A DNA stretch of 48,804 nt from Candidatus Wallbacteria bacterium (GTDB lineage: Bacteria; Muiribacteriota; UBA6191; JACPRK01): positions 1 to 48,804 of the forward strand of contig JACQZN010000025.1 of the NCBI GenBank assembly GCA_016213845.1. Direction: 5' to 3'. The notes beneath the pieces were generated by a model, which saw only the letters and a list, made by a program, of their open reading frames with translations, did no database searches and was not told the origin of the DNA. Made by a program: the position numbers and the translations under genes. Position 1 is the stretch's first letter; the number at the start of each line of letters is the position of its first letter. Below are positions 7,644-16,514 of this stretch, one piece after another.

Positions 7644-9338
7644 ATGATCCGACGCGAGAGGGTTGGCGACATCCTCATCAGGGCCGGGAAGATCACCGAG
7701 GAGCAGCTCAACCGTGCCCTCGAGGAGCAGCCCAAGACCCACAAGCGGGTCGGTGACGTCCTCGTCGACCTCGGCTTCATCAAGGAAGAGGAGCTGGCCG
7801 ACACGCTGGCGTCGCAGCTCAAGATCCCCCGCGTGCATCTGGCAGAGTCGACGCCAGTCCGCGAGGCAGTCGACATGCTGCCGTTCGAGTTCCTGATGAA
7901 GAACCAGGTCTGCCCGGTCAAGGTGACCGACGGACGGCTGGAGCTTGCGGTCTGCGACCCGCTCAACATCTTCCTGGTCGACGACATCGAGCACAAGACC
8001 GGCCTGAAGGTGAAGACCTTCATCGAGACTCCCTCGGCCATCAAGAAGGCGCTGGAAGAGGCCCACCCGAAGGACGCCAAGATGATGGAGCGGGTGGCGC
8101 TCGACCTGGCGGGGCAAGAGGCCTCGGGCGGGGACGACGACACCGGAAAGGCGATCGACCTCGACAAGATCGAGGGGCCGATCGTGGCGCTGGCTCACCA
8201 GATCATCGAAAAGGGGATCAGCGAGAAGGCCAGCGACATCCACGTCGAACCGTCCGAACAGTCCCTGAGGGTGCGGTTCCGGATCGACGGAGTGCTCCAG
8301 GAAATCATCAAGATCCCGCCCAGCATCATGAAGTTCCAGGGCGAGCTGATCAGCCGTCTGAAGCTGATGGCGAACATGGACATCTCGGAGAAGCGGCTTC
8401 CGCAAGACGGTCGCATCAAGGTGACGGCGGGCGAGCGGGTGGTGGACCTGCGCGTTAACTCGCTGCCGGTGGCCAAGGGCGAGAAGATCTGTATCCGCAT
8501 CCTGGGGTCCAGCGGCGGCGCCAAGACGCTGGCCGACCTCGGGTTCTCGAAGCTGAGCTTCAAGATCTTCGAGGATCTCATCCGGCATCCGAACGGGCTG
8601 ATCCTGGTTACGGGCCCCACGGGAAGCGGCAAGACGTCGACGCTCTACGCGGCGCTCGACACGGTCTACAACCCGGGACTCAATATCTGCACCGTCGAGG
8701 ACCCGATCGAGTACAACATCCCGTACTTCAACCAGACGCAGATCAACAGTGCCATCGGGATGACGTTCGGGACGGTTCTGCGCGCGCTGTTGCGCCAGGA
8801 CCCCAACGTGATCCTGATCGGTGAGATCCGCGATACCGAGACCGCGAAGATCGCGGTGGAGTCGGCGCTCACCGGCCACCTGGTGTTCTCGACGCTCCAC
8901 ACCAACAGCGCTGCCGCGACCGTGGCGCGCCTCACGGAGCTGGAGGTCGAGCCGTACATGGTGGCGAGCGTGCTGCTGGGAGTCGTGGCCCAGCGCCTGT
9001 GCCGCCGGCTTTGCATGAAGTGCAAGCGCGAGGCGCCGGCGTCCGCGGAGCTGATCGAGTTCCTGGAGAAGCACGGCAAAAAGGTCGAGACCCCGAAGAT
9101 GTGGATTCCGGTGGGCTGCAAGTACTGCAAGGAGTCCGGGTACTCGGGCCGGCAGGCGATCCACGAGATCTTGATCAACTCGCCGACGCTGCGCGAGGAC
9201 GTGCTGGCGCACGCGGATAGCGAGTCGATCGCCGAGCACGCGAAGCAGCGCGGCTTCGTCACGCTGGTCGAGGATGGCTATCTGAAGGTGCTGCAAGGCA
9301 TCACGAGCGTCGAGGAAGTGCGGCGCGTCGCGAGGTAG
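7644..9338 (+). CDS. pilB: Type IV pilus extension ATPase PilB
   Basis: 564 residues, usual for PilB. An N-terminal MshEN domain (about residues 5-65) has two copies of the RVGDxL...G......L...L..Q pattern, the signature of cyclic-di-GMP-binding extension ATPases. The C-terminal motor has Walker A GPTGSGKT (324-331), an acidic Asp box, Walker B VILIGEIRD (389-397) and the His box TGHLVFSTLHTN (410-421). A tetracysteine zinc site is formed by Cys457, Cys460, Cys492 and Cys495. PilB hydrolyses ATP to drive pilin polymerisation through the platform protein PilC, which is not in this window. An AT-poor leader carrying GGGAGGA precedes the ATG. It lies away from pilMNOP, between glycosyltransferase genes. 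Confidence 0.93.
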   Translation: MIRRERVGDILIRAGKITEEQLNRALEEQPKTHKRVGDVLVDLGFIKEEELADTLASQLKIPRVHLAESTPVREAVDMLPFEFLMKNQVCPVKVTDGRLELAVCDPLNIFLVDDIEHKTGLKVKTFIETPSAIKKALEEAHPKDAKMMERVALDLAGQEASGGDDDTGKAIDLDKIEGPIVALAHQIIEKGISEKASDIHVEPSEQSLRVRFRIDGVLQEIIKIPPSIMKFQGELISRLKLMANMDISEKRLPQDGRIKVTAGERVVDLRVNSLPVAKGEKICIRILGSSGGAKTLADLGFSKLSFKIFEDLIRHPNGLILVTGPTGSGKTSTLYAALDTVYNPGLNICTVEDPIEYNIPYFNQTQINSAIGMTFGTVLRALLRQDPNVILIGEIRDTETAKIAVESALTGHLVFSTLHTNSAAATVARLTELEVEPYMVASVLLGVVAQRLCRRLCMKCKREAPASAELIEFLEKHGKKVETPKMWIPVGCKYCKESGYSGRQAIHEILINSPTLREDVLAHADSESIAEHAKQRGFVTLVEDGYLKVLQGITSVEEVRRVAR

Positions 9339-9348
9339 CGGGGCAGGC

Positions 9349-9397
9349 GTCAGGAGGCAGGCTTCAGGCCTCAGGAGTCAGGAGTCAGGAGTCAGGG
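9349..9397. repeat. Heptameric repeat array, GAGTCAG type, after pilB
   Basis: Starts 10 nt after the pilB stop. Seven-base periodicity runs through the tract, with CAGG recurring every 7 nt; three exact GAGTCAG units lie at 9375-9395. Seven is not a multiple of three and the tract is non-coding. Same family as the arrays at 9632, 31048, 39744 and 48590 by the shared GAGNNNN anchor. Confidence 0.85.
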
Positions 9398-9516
9398 GGC
9401 GGGGGGCGAGCATCCCGGTGTGTGCTCCGAGCTTCGCAACTTCTGGGAGGCGGTGAAGAGATTCCCTGGAACCGATAGCCCCGAGCCTGCCGAGGGAGCA
9501 TAGCGGCTTCGATACT

Positions 9517-9537
9517 GGGCTTCGACGAGCTCAGCCC
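9517..9537. repeat. REP-like palindromic element (copy 1)
   Basis: GGGCT and AGCCC arms enclose TCGACGAGCTC. This matches the core of dispersed palindromes containing TCGACAAGCTC that I recognise from many GC-rich genomes. Related copies lie at 18898, 18952 and 37961. Confidence 0.55.
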
Positions 9538-9566
9538 GAGCGGCTCTTGGGGGGACTTTGGAGAGA

Positions 9567-9656
9567 TTCACAGCCTCTGACTTCTACCTTTCACCTTCCG
9601 TCTTCCTCCCCCCGCTGGCTACTCCCTCCTCGATTCTCGATTCTCGATTCTCCCCA
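9567..9656. repeat. Second heptameric array in the pilB-GT2 gap with a conserved edge motif
   Basis: The minus strand reads TCAGAGGCTGTGAA at 9580-9567, the same 14-mer found next to the array at 48590. On the plus strand, degenerate CTTNNNN heptamers follow (9581-9608), then three exact GATTCTC units at 9632-9652 (complement GAGAATC). The 356-nt gap between pilB and the GT2 gene holds these arrays, the REP-like element and a promoter; about 110 nt (9405-9515) show nothing I recognise. Confidence 0.75.
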
Positions 9657-9658
9657 CC

Positions 9659-9687
9659 TTGACCGGCCGCGGCTCGACGCCTAAACT
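9659..9687 (+). promoter_or_regulatory. Sigma70-type promoter of the GT2 gene, probably leaderless
   Basis: TTGACC, exactly 17 nt, then TAAACT. The -10 ends 7 nt before the ATG at 9695, so transcription would begin at or next to the start codon. No Shine-Dalgarno is present, which agrees with a leaderless mRNA. Confidence 0.6.
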
Positions 9688-9694
9688 ACGGCGC

Positions 9695-10474
9695 ATGCCG
9701 TTCGTCGAAGGTTCTCCCTGGCCCAATCCCGAGCTGCGTCCCCGGACACAGAAGGTGGCGGTCATCATGCCGGCCTACTGGGCGGAGAAGACCATCGAGG
9801 CGACCTGGAACGCGATTCCGAAGGAGTGGGTCGACGACATCATCCTGACGGACGACGCGAGCGGCGATCGGACCGTGGAGATATCTCGCGGTCTGGGCAT
9901 CCACGTGCTGGTGCACCCGGTGAATCGGGGGTACGGCGGAAACCAGAAGACCTGCTACGCGGAGGCGCTGAGGCGAGGGGCCGACATCGTGGTGATGGTG
10001 CACCCCGACCATCAGTACGACCCGCAGGCGATCCCGCGGTTGATCCTCCCGATCCTCGACGGCTCGGCCGATGCGGTGTTCGGATCGCGGATGCTAGGGC
10101 GGCGGTTCGTCGAGGGCGGCATGCCGCGCTGGAAGTTCGTCGCCAACGTCCTGCTGACAGCCGTGGAGAACGTCGTTTTCAACATGTACCTGACGGAGTA
10201 CCACAGCGGGTTTCGGGCCTATTCGCGACGCTACCTGGAGGCGATAGCTTTCGAGGAGAACTCCGATGGGTTCGTGTTCGACACGGAGATCATCGCCCAG
10301 GGAGTGCTCAAGGAGATGCGGATCGAGGAGATCCCGATCACCACCCGCTACTTCCCGGAGGCTTCGCAGATCGGATTCGGCCGCAGCTGCATCTACGGTC
10401 TGCGCATCCTGGTGACGATGGGCAAGTTCGTCCTCCACAACCTGGGCATCGCCTGCTTCCCGCAGTTCCGATGA
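9695..10474 (+). CDS. Glycosyltransferase family 2 (polyprenyl-phosphate mannose synthase-like)
   Basis: 259 residues from MPFVEGSP. GT-A fold features: VAVIMPAYWAEKTIEATWNAI near the N-terminus, DDIILTDDASGDRT, NRGYGGNQKTCYAEAL, and the metal-binding region MVHPDHQYDP where family members usually have D-x-D. C-terminal parts include FGSRMLGRRF, SGFRAYSRRYLE and a weakly hydrophobic end. Relatives make dolichyl- or undecaprenyl-phosphate sugars or act early in glycan assembly. The stop overlaps the following methyltransferase start (ATGA), so the two are translationally coupled. The start is fixed by the promoter; a TTG at 9659 would lie inside the -35 box. No Shine-Dalgarno is visible. Confidence 0.85.
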   Translation: MPFVEGSPWPNPELRPRTQKVAVIMPAYWAEKTIEATWNAIPKEWVDDIILTDDASGDRTVEISRGLGIHVLVHPVNRGYGGNQKTCYAEALRRGADIVVMVHPDHQYDPQAIPRLILPILDGSADAVFGSRMLGRRFVEGGMPRWKFVANVLLTAVENVVFNMYLTEYHSGFRAYSRRYLEAIAFEENSDGFVFDTEIIAQGVLKEMRIEEIPITTRYFPEASQIGFGRSCIYGLRILVTMGKFVLHNLGIACFPQFR

Positions 10475-11238
10475 GCGGTCAGGCCGGCGCGCTTCCGAGC
10501 TCCATGGGGCTTGGGTACGTCTACTTCGACTACGTCAACCCGGCCGTGATGCGCCTGCTGGGCACCGGCCAGAGCGTGCTCGACGTCGGCTGCGGCACGG
10601 GCGCGCTGGCGCGCGCGGCGCAGGATGCCGGCAACCGCGTCACCGGTGTGGAGCTCTGGGAGCCGGCAGCCGCGAAGGCGCGGGAGCGCGTCGGGCGGGT
10701 GGTGGTGCATGACATCACCGACACGGCAGGGCTGACGGCGGCGCTGGGCGAGCAGTTCGACGTGCTCGTGTTCGCCGACGTGCTGGAGCATCTGCCCGAT
10801 CCCCTGCGGGTGCTTTCCGGCATGCGCGCGCTGGTGAAGCCTGGAGGGCGGGTGCTGGTCTCGCTGCCGAACGTGGCGGCGTGGACCGTCAGACTGGGAC
10901 TACTCGCCGGCTCTTTCGAGTACGCCGAGTCGGGCATCATGGACCGCACGCACCTGCGGTTCTTCACCCGCGCCAGCGGGCGCCGGATGGTCGAGGCCGC
11001 CGGGTTTTCGGTCGAGCGGATCGGAGTCACGCCCCACATGGCGCGGGCGGTCTGGCCCTTGCTCAAGAGCTGGTTCCGCAGCGGGCAAGGCGAGGAGGAC
11101 GCGGGCGCGGTCCTGGCTTCTCCGGCTTACCAGACGTACGCGCGCTGGGTGGAGCCGCTGGAGACGTTCATCGCCAGGCTCTGGCCTGGCATGCTTGCCA
11201 CCCAGTTCGTCTTCGAGGGCCGGCGCCCGGGCGCCTAG
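10471..11238 (+). CDS. Class I SAM-dependent methyltransferase
   Basis: 255 residues. Motif I VLDVGCGTGALAR, post-I VTGVELWEPAAAKAR, then FDVLVFADVLEHLPDP and LVKPGGRVLVSLPN form a typical Methyltransf_11/23 core (about residues 30-140). The middle phrase SGIMDRTHLRFFTR is common in methyltransferases of sugar-biosynthesis clusters. It overlaps the GT2 stop by ATGA. The TAG stop shares the palindrome CTAG with the stop of the convergent rmlB gene, so the genes overlap by 4 nt. Its partner GT2 suggests it acts on a glycan or lipid-linked sugar; the acceptor is unknown. It is an intact counterpart of the broken gene at 5954. Confidence 0.86.
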   Translation: MSGQAGALPSSMGLGYVYFDYVNPAVMRLLGTGQSVLDVGCGTGALARAAQDAGNRVTGVELWEPAAAKARERVGRVVVHDITDTAGLTAALGEQFDVLVFADVLEHLPDPLRVLSGMRALVKPGGRVLVSLPNVAAWTVRLGLLAGSFEYAESGIMDRTHLRFFTRASGRRMVEAAGFSVERIGVTPHMARAVWPLLKSWFRSGQGEEDAGAVLASPAYQTYARWVEPLETFIARLWPGMLATQFVFEGRRPGA

Positions 11239-12281
11239 CGCGCCGCTTCGAGCCGGGCGGCGTACATCCGGTCGTAGTAGCCCTGGTAGTCGCCGCTCTT
11301 GATGTTGCGCCACCAGCGCGTGTTCTCCTGGTACCACTGGATAGTGGAGCGGATGCCGCTCTCGAAGTCGATCTGGGGTCGCCAGAGGAGCTCGGACTGG
11401 ATCTTGGACGAATCGATCGCGTAGCGGCGATCGTGGCCCAGCCGATCGGTCACGTGCCGTATGAGCGTATCCGGCTTGCCCAGGGCCGAGAGAATCAGCC
11501 GCACGATGTCGATGTTCTTCATCTCGTTGCTGCCGCCGATGTTGTAGACCTCACCGGGCCGGCCGCGCTCGAGGATGGCCGCCAGTGCCGTGCAGTGGTC
11601 GCTGACGTGCAGCCAGTCCCGGACCTGGCAGCCATCGCCGTACACGGGCAGTGCGACGTCCGACATCGCATTGGTGACCATCAGCGGGATCAGCTTCTCG
11701 GGAAACTGGTAGGGCCCGTAGTTGTTGGAGCAGCGTGAGATCAGCGCAGGGAAGCCATGCGTGTGGAAGGCGGCCCGGACCAGCATGTCGGCCGCCGCCT
11801 TGGACGCGCTGTAGGGGCTGTTGGGTGCCAGAGGAGTGGTCTCGCTGAACTTCCCTTCCGCCCCCAGGGAGCCGTAGACCTCGTCGGTCGAGACCTGGAG
11901 ATACCGAGCCACCTGGGCCTTGCGCGCCGCCTCGATCAGCACCTGGGTGCCGACGATGTTCGTCTCCAGGAACTCCGTGGCCGACTCGATGCTGCGGTCG
12001 ACATGGGACTCGGCCGCGAAGTGAACGATGCCCCATACCCCCTCGGCCAGCAGCCGGTCCACGAGCTGCCGGTCCCGGATGTCGCCGCGCACGAAGCGGT
12101 AGCGAGCTCCTTCCTCGATCCCGTCCAGGTTTTCGAGGTTGCCCGCGTAGGTCAGCTTGTCCAGGTTCACGATGCGCCACTCGGGACGCTCCGCCAGCGC
12201 CCACCGCACGAAGTTGGCTCCGATGAAGCCGGCGCCGCCCGTGACCAGGACCGTCAATCCACCCGTCGATTCATTGTGCAT
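11235..12281 (-). CDS. rmlB: dTDP-glucose 4,6-dehydratase
   Basis: 348 residues, normal for RmlB. An extended SDR: NAD-binding GGAGFIG (residues 15-21), DKLTYAGN after strand beta2, HFAAESHVDRS, catalytic STDEVYG (Thr132, Asp133, Glu134) and YSASK (Tyr157, Lys161), then SNNYGPYQFPEKLIP and RDWLHVSDH. It converts dTDP-glucose to dTDP-4-keto-6-deoxyglucose, the entry point for rhamnose and other 6-deoxy sugars. The start at 12281 follows AGGAG. rmlA, rmlC and rmlD are not in the window. It is the last gene of a minus-strand series after two GT4 genes. The closest alternative is a related NDP-hexose 4,6-dehydratase, but the motifs favour RmlB. Confidence 0.92.
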   Translation of the reverse strand: MHNESTGGLTVLVTGGAGFIGANFVRWALAERPEWRIVNLDKLTYAGNLENLDGIEEGARYRFVRGDIRDRQLVDRLLAEGVWGIVHFAAESHVDRSIESATEFLETNIVGTQVLIEAARKAQVARYLQVSTDEVYGSLGAEGKFSETTPLAPNSPYSASKAAADMLVRAAFHTHGFPALISRCSNNYGPYQFPEKLIPLMVTNAMSDVALPVYGDGCQVRDWLHVSDHCTALAAILERGRPGEVYNIGGSNEMKNIDIVRLILSALGKPDTLIRHVTDRLGHDRRYAIDSSKIQSELLWRPQIDFESGIRSTIQWYQENTRWWRNIKSGDYQGYYDRMYAARLEAAR

Positions 12282-12348
12282 TGGTAGCCTCTCCTGAAGG
12301 CGCGAAAAGCTACCAAGCCGGCGATCCCAAGTCAAGCTCCCAGCGCCC

Positions 12349-13554
12349 TCAGCCCGGCGGCGGCGGGCTTCCGGCAAGATGGCCGGCCAGGATCTCTTCG
12401 ATGCGCGCGGCCCGGTGGTCCCAGGTCGACTGTCGCGCCAGGGCCAGCCGCGCCTCGCGTCGCGCTCCACCTTCCCGGAGCTCCTGCCTCACGGCGGCCG
12501 GCCACCGGTCCGGTGAGCCGGCGAAGGGGATCAGCCCTTCGAACTCCTCGAGGCTCTCCAGCGGCGCCGAGACGACCGGCTTGCCTGTCGCAAGGAACTC
12601 GAAAAATTTGAGTGGAAAGACGAAGCGAGTATGTTCCGAGAGCCGGTACGGCAGGAGAAGGCAGTCAAGCGAGGACAAGAGCTCGGGGAGCTGCCGGTAG
12701 GGCCACTGACCCAGCACGTGCACGTTGGGCAGGAGGGCCAGGCGGGATAGCTCGGCGTTGGAGCCGGCCGTTTCGGCCGGCCCGGCCAGGACCAGCGAGA
12801 GCTCCGGGGCCTGCGTGGCCAGGGCCGAGAGGGAAGCGTAGTCGACCTTGTAGGGATCGAGCGCGCCGACGAAGCCCACGCGCGGCCGGGGTATCGCCGC
12901 CAGCTCCTGCGGCTCCGCCAGGGGCTCCTGGACCCGCGCAAAGTGGGCATACTCGCCGACGTTCGGCACGTAGTAGCTGCACGGGTTCTCCAGCCGCCGC
13001 CGCTCCCAGAGCGGACGGGAGGTCGCCGTCACGCAACTGGCGCGCGCTACCAGCAGCGCCTCCGCGCGCCGGACGGCTGCCGCCAGGCGTGGCCGCGACG
13101 CGATGTGCGGCTGGCTGGCGATGTCGTCGACGCAGTCGTAGAGCGTGACGGCCGGTCGCAGGTGAGAAAGGAGCCGCACTCCCTCGGGGTAGTAGACGAC
13201 GTAGGCCCAGCTGGGGCCGAAAGCCAGGCCTCTCATGGAGCGTTCTATCCAGCCGGCCAGGATTCGCCAGGCGACCGACAGAAGCGGCCCGGGTCCGCGC
13301 CGCAACGGCAAGCAGAGCGGCGACAGTACCTGGACGCCCGACTCCGTCCGGGTCGAGCCGCACCAGGAAAGAGGCACGCCGCCCGGGCCTTCCCCGCGGT
13401 GGCCCGTCAGCCGCTCCCTGAGCACGAATCTCGAGAACCCGGGCTCCACGTAGAGGACCCGGTGGCCTCGCCCGGCCAGCCGCACGGCGATGTGCTGCTT
13501 GTTGGTCCAGAGCGGTTCGTCCCAGTACGCGCTCGCGAAGACGACGACGTCCAT
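12349..13554 (-). CDS. Glycosyltransferase, GT4-like
   Basis: 401 residues. N-terminal domain: MDVVVFASAYWDEPLWTNKQH, with the VLYVEPG segment seen in GT4-like proteins that start by reading their own acceptor. C-terminal domain: VGFVGALDPYKVDY, LVLAGPAE, VHVLGQWPYRQLPELLSSLDCLLLPY, then FPLKFFEFLATGKPVVSAPL, which carries the usual nucleotide-sugar-binding Glu and Gly positions. It sits 10 nt after the upstream GT4 gene and 67 nt before rmlB, so the three are probably cotranscribed. It belongs to the subset that modifies exopolysaccharide or O-antigen; donor and acceptor are unknown. Confidence 0.82.
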   Translation of the reverse strand: MDVVVFASAYWDEPLWTNKQHIAVRLAGRGHRVLYVEPGFSRFVLRERLTGHRGEGPGGVPLSWCGSTRTESGVQVLSPLCLPLRRGPGPLLSVAWRILAGWIERSMRGLAFGPSWAYVVYYPEGVRLLSHLRPAVTLYDCVDDIASQPHIASRPRLAAAVRRAEALLVARASCVTATSRPLWERRRLENPCSYYVPNVGEYAHFARVQEPLAEPQELAAIPRPRVGFVGALDPYKVDYASLSALATQAPELSLVLAGPAETAGSNAELSRLALLPNVHVLGQWPYRQLPELLSSLDCLLLPYRLSEHTRFVFPLKFFEFLATGKPVVSAPLESLEEFEGLIPFAGSPDRWPAAVRQELREGGARREARLALARQSTWDHRAARIEEILAGHLAGSPPPPG

Positions 13555-13564
13555 TTGCTACGTT

Positions 13565-14710
13565 CTACCTTCCGGTTGCCATCCCCCGCTCCCGGAGAAC
13601 CTCTTCGTACTGGCCGGCGATGGCGTCCACCATCGGACCCTCGGCAAACTCGGCCAGCGCGCGCGCGCGAGCGGCAGCCGCCAGCCCGTGACGTCGCGCC
13701 CGGTCGGCGGCCAGCGCCCCGATCGCGCCGGCCAGGGCGGCCGCGTCGGCGGGCGGCACCAGCAGCCCGTCGACGTCGTGGCGGATCAGCTCGACATTGC
13801 CGTCGACCGCCGTGGCGATGCACGGCAGACCCGCGGCCATGGCCTCCATCAGGGTGAGGGGAAGACCTTCCCAGAGCGACGGAAGGGCGAAGATGTCCAT
13901 CCCGGGCAAGAGCGCCGCGACGTCGCGCCGGGCGCCCAGGAAGCGCACTCGGCTCGCAATGCCCAGCGCGCCGGCTTGCCGCTCGAGCGCATCCCGGAGC
14001 TCGCCGCCACCGACGAGCGCCAGGTAGAGTTCGGGCACCCGAGGGGCCAGTGCGGCGAACGCTTCGAGCAGATGCGATTGCCCCTTCTGCACGTGGAGCC
14101 GCCCGACCGTGCCGACGATCAGCGCGCCCTGCGGGACGGCTGCTTCCCGGCGCAGCAGCGCCGGGTCCCCCGAGGTCTGGTAGGGTGCGAGATCGATGCC
14201 GTTGCGGATGACGCGGGTCCGGGCGGCCGGCGCGACGCCTGCGGCGAGCGCCTTGTCGTAGTCGGATCGGCAGACGCAGAGGATGCGGTCCGCAAGAGGC
14301 GCCAGAGCCATCTCGAGCCAGATCATCCCTTGACGCTTCCACCATTTCGGGTAGTTCAGGTAGTGGATGCCGTGGATCGTATGGAGGCGGCCGACCCCGG
14401 AGAGCCCGGCGCAGGCGAGCCGGCCCCAGAGGCCGGCCACGCCGCCGTGCGTGTGGACCACGGAGTACCGGCGCTCCCGAACGAGCGACCTGAGCGCCAT
14501 GACCGGGCTGGGGTCGACGCTCTTGACCACGGGGCACGGCACGTGCGGAACTCCGAGCTCGCGCAGCTGCTCCACCAGCGGACCTCCGGGAGCAGAGCCG
14601 ACCTCGACTTCGAAGCGGGCGCGATCGAGCATCCTCGCCAGCGCCAGCACGTGCTGCTGGCCGCCGCCCAGCATCGGCAGGTCGATCAGCTCGAGCACTC
14701 GGACGGGCAT
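13565..14710 (-). CDS. Glycosyltransferase family 4
   Basis: 381 residues with a canonical GT4 layout: VRVLELIDLPMLGGGQQHVLAL at the N-terminus (donor-site glycines), VVHTHGGVAGLWGRLA, TIHGIHYLNYPKWWK, then C-terminal IRNGIDLAPY, VGTVGRLHVQKGQSHLLEAF, FLGARRDVAALLPGMDIFALPS and LWEGLPLTLMEAMAAGLPCIA (E-x7-E element). First gene of the run GT4 > GT4 > rmlB. The nucleotide sugar cannot be inferred. About 46 nt separate it from the gene upstream on the same strand. Confidence 0.88.
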   Translation of the reverse strand: MPVRVLELIDLPMLGGGQQHVLALARMLDRARFEVEVGSAPGGPLVEQLRELGVPHVPCPVVKSVDPSPVMALRSLVRERRYSVVHTHGGVAGLWGRLACAGLSGVGRLHTIHGIHYLNYPKWWKRQGMIWLEMALAPLADRILCVCRSDYDKALAAGVAPAARTRVIRNGIDLAPYQTSGDPALLRREAAVPQGALIVGTVGRLHVQKGQSHLLEAFAALAPRVPELYLALVGGGELRDALERQAGALGIASRVRFLGARRDVAALLPGMDIFALPSLWEGLPLTLMEAMAAGLPCIATAVDGNVELIRHDVDGLLVPPADAAALAGAIGALAADRARRHGLAAAARARALAEFAEGPMVDAIAGQYEEVLRERGMATGR

Positions 14711-14756
14711 GGTGCGCCGGCCTTACCGACGGCCCGGCAGGTTCCTTGTCTCGCGG

Positions 14757-15215
14757 CTATCGAGCGGAGGCCTTCGCCACCGCGGTGACCCGCGCCCGGA
14801 CCTCGTCATAGGACGGATAGGGTTGAATTCGCGATGGGTGGTCGACGGCGTAGGAGTCGGTCCCCGGAACGCGCTTGAGCAGCCAGCAGACGTCCAGTCC
14901 CTCCTCGAACCTCAGATCCTTGGCGGTGAGACTCGACTTGAACGTTCCGTCCGGGGCCGGGTTTCCCCGCTTTCCCGGGAATGCCAGGACGATACCGTGG
15001 CCGTCCGGGACCTGCCCTTTGAGGACCTCGGAGGCCTCGATGTACCCGTGGTCGGTTGCGGTCGGCCCGGGCTCTGCGCGCATCACGTAGGTGAGCTTCC
15101 CGATGACCACGAGGTCGCTCGAGGCGATGAGCTGCTCCAGCGGGACCAGCTCCCAGGCACCTGAGGCCGAGCAGCAGGAGAGGCAGATGGCGAGGGACAC
15201 GATCAGGTTCTTCAT
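14757..15215 (-). CDS. Secreted protein of unknown function
   Basis: 152 residues with a Sec signal peptide (MKNLIVSLAICLSCCSASGAWE). A compact domain follows with the phrase LIASSDLVVIGKLTYV, several beta strands and EVLKGQVPDG. Proteins of this look, with a secreted OB-like barrel opening on an ASSDLVV-type phrase, are widespread in environmental bacteria, but I know no function. Three Cys lie in or near the signal and one (Cys110) in the mature part. Possibly first in the glycosyltransferase run. It is divergent from the AI-2E transporter gene, and its start codon lacks a clear Shine-Dalgarno. Confidence 0.7.
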   Translation of the reverse strand: MKNLIVSLAICLSCCSASGAWELVPLEQLIASSDLVVIGKLTYVMRAEPGPTATDHGYIEASEVLKGQVPDGHGIVLAFPGKRGNPAPDGTFKSSLTAKDLRFEEGLDVCWLLKRVPGTDSYAVDHPSRIQPYPSYDEVRARVTAVAKASAR

Positions 15216-15311
15216 ACAAAAGGACTATCGGACTTCCTTGAATTGTCCCGAAGAGCCGTGCTGTGCAGCGGCGTACGCATTGGGTTAAGCTGCGCCCGGG
15301 GAGGAGTGGCA

Positions 15312-16463
15312 ATGAGCAGGTCGAATTTGGCGCTTTCCGAGGAACCGGTGCGGGGCGAGCGGTCGGAGACCCATTCCCGCTCGGCCCTCGCCGTGCCCTC
15401 GGCCCAGGGTGCCGACGCGGCCGGACCGTCCGCGGAGGCTGGGATACCCCCCCGCTGGAGGCCTGTCCTTGCCATCACGCGCCGGGTGGCGATCTGGGCC
15501 GCCTTCTTCGGCGGTTGCTGGCTGCTGATCGATTTTCTCTCGCTGGTCATCATCACCTTCATCGTCTGCTACATCCTCAACAGCCTGACCACCTCGATCA
15601 TCGAGAAGTTCGCCTTCCGCAGGCGTGTGGTCGTGGCCGCCATCTTCAGCTGTCTGGCCGTGATCATTGCGGTCGGCATCATCGTCGTCTTCCCGCGGGC
15701 CGTGGACGAGGGCAAGCGGTTCTACAACGAGTTGCCCCAGACCATCCGCAAGGTGGAGCAGTCGGCCTCCCAGCTCATCGAGAGCAGTCTCTACGAACGG
15801 ATCCAGTCGCTGGGCGTGGAGTCCGGAGTCCACGAGACGGTGGGCGTTCTGGCCAAGAAGGCGACGTCGGGCGTGAAGGACTTCTTGAAGTTCCTCTTCC
15901 ACCTGTTTCTTTCCCTCATCCTGGCCTGTCTAATCCTGCTCGATCTGCCCAAGATGACCTCCGGGGTGCAGGCGCTGGCGCACTCGAGGCTGGGGCCCGT
16001 CTACGACGAGCTGGCTCCGCATCTTCTGAAGTTTTTCGAGATGCTCGGGAAGGTGTTCGAGGCGCAGGTGCTGATCGCCACCGTGAACACGATCGTCACG
16101 TTTCTCGGGCTCGTGCTGCTCGGGATTCCGTACAGCCTCATGCTCTCGACGACGGTCTTCTTCTGCGGGTTCATCCCGGTGCTGGGAGTGTTCGTAAGCT
16201 CCGCGCCGATCGTGCTGGTGGCGTTCAACGTCGGCGGATTCCTGCTCAGCGCCAAGGCGATCGCGCTCATCACCTTCATCCACATCCTGGAGGCCTATGT
16301 CCTCAACCCCCAGATCATGGGGGAGCACCTGGCCGTCCACCCGCTGGTGGTCATCGTGGTGCTGTTGCTGGGAGAGACGTTCTTCGGCGTCTGGGGGCTG
16401 CTCCTGGGCGTACCCGTCACGCTCTACGTCTTCCGCGACCTGCTACAGGCCGCGCCGGCCTGA
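15312..16463 (+). CDS. AI-2E family (PerM/TqsA-like) transporter
   Basis: 383 residues. A hydrophilic, Ser/Glu-rich N-terminal tail (about 50 residues) is followed by 7-8 membrane segments with the family layout: two hydrophobic segments (about 68-115), a long soluble helix region (about 125-200), then FLFHLFLSLILACLILLD and a C-terminal block with GFIPVLGVFVSSAPIVLVAF and LNPQIMGEHLAVHPLVVI, the most conserved family signature. Members export small molecules or act as Na+/H+ antiporters; substrate specificity is not readable. The start at 15312 is chosen for its GAGGAG; an in-frame start at 15243 has none. Convergent with hflX. Confidence 0.88.
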   Translation: MSRSNLALSEEPVRGERSETHSRSALAVPSAQGADAAGPSAEAGIPPRWRPVLAITRRVAIWAAFFGGCWLLIDFLSLVIITFIVCYILNSLTTSIIEKFAFRRRVVVAAIFSCLAVIIAVGIIVVFPRAVDEGKRFYNELPQTIRKVEQSASQLIESSLYERIQSLGVESGVHETVGVLAKKATSGVKDFLKFLFHLFLSLILACLILLDLPKMTSGVQALAHSRLGPVYDELAPHLLKFFEMLGKVFEAQVLIATVNTIVTFLGLVLLGIPYSLMLSTTVFFCGFIPVLGVFVSSAPIVLVAFNVGGFLLSAKAIALITFIHILEAYVLNPQIMGEHLAVHPLVVIVVLLLGETFFGVWGLLLGVPVTLYVFRDLLQAAPA

Positions 16464-16514
16464 GTCGGTCTCGGAGTTCCCGCGCAACCGAGTACTCCGC
16501 TCGTTCCAGGAGAC

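Noticed and set aside
7176..9296. 706-codon minus-strand frame opposite pilB
   Set aside because: Antisense shadow of pilB in GC-rich DNA; no recognisable domain, His/Arg/Asp/Leu bias, and the pilB frame has all motor motifs.
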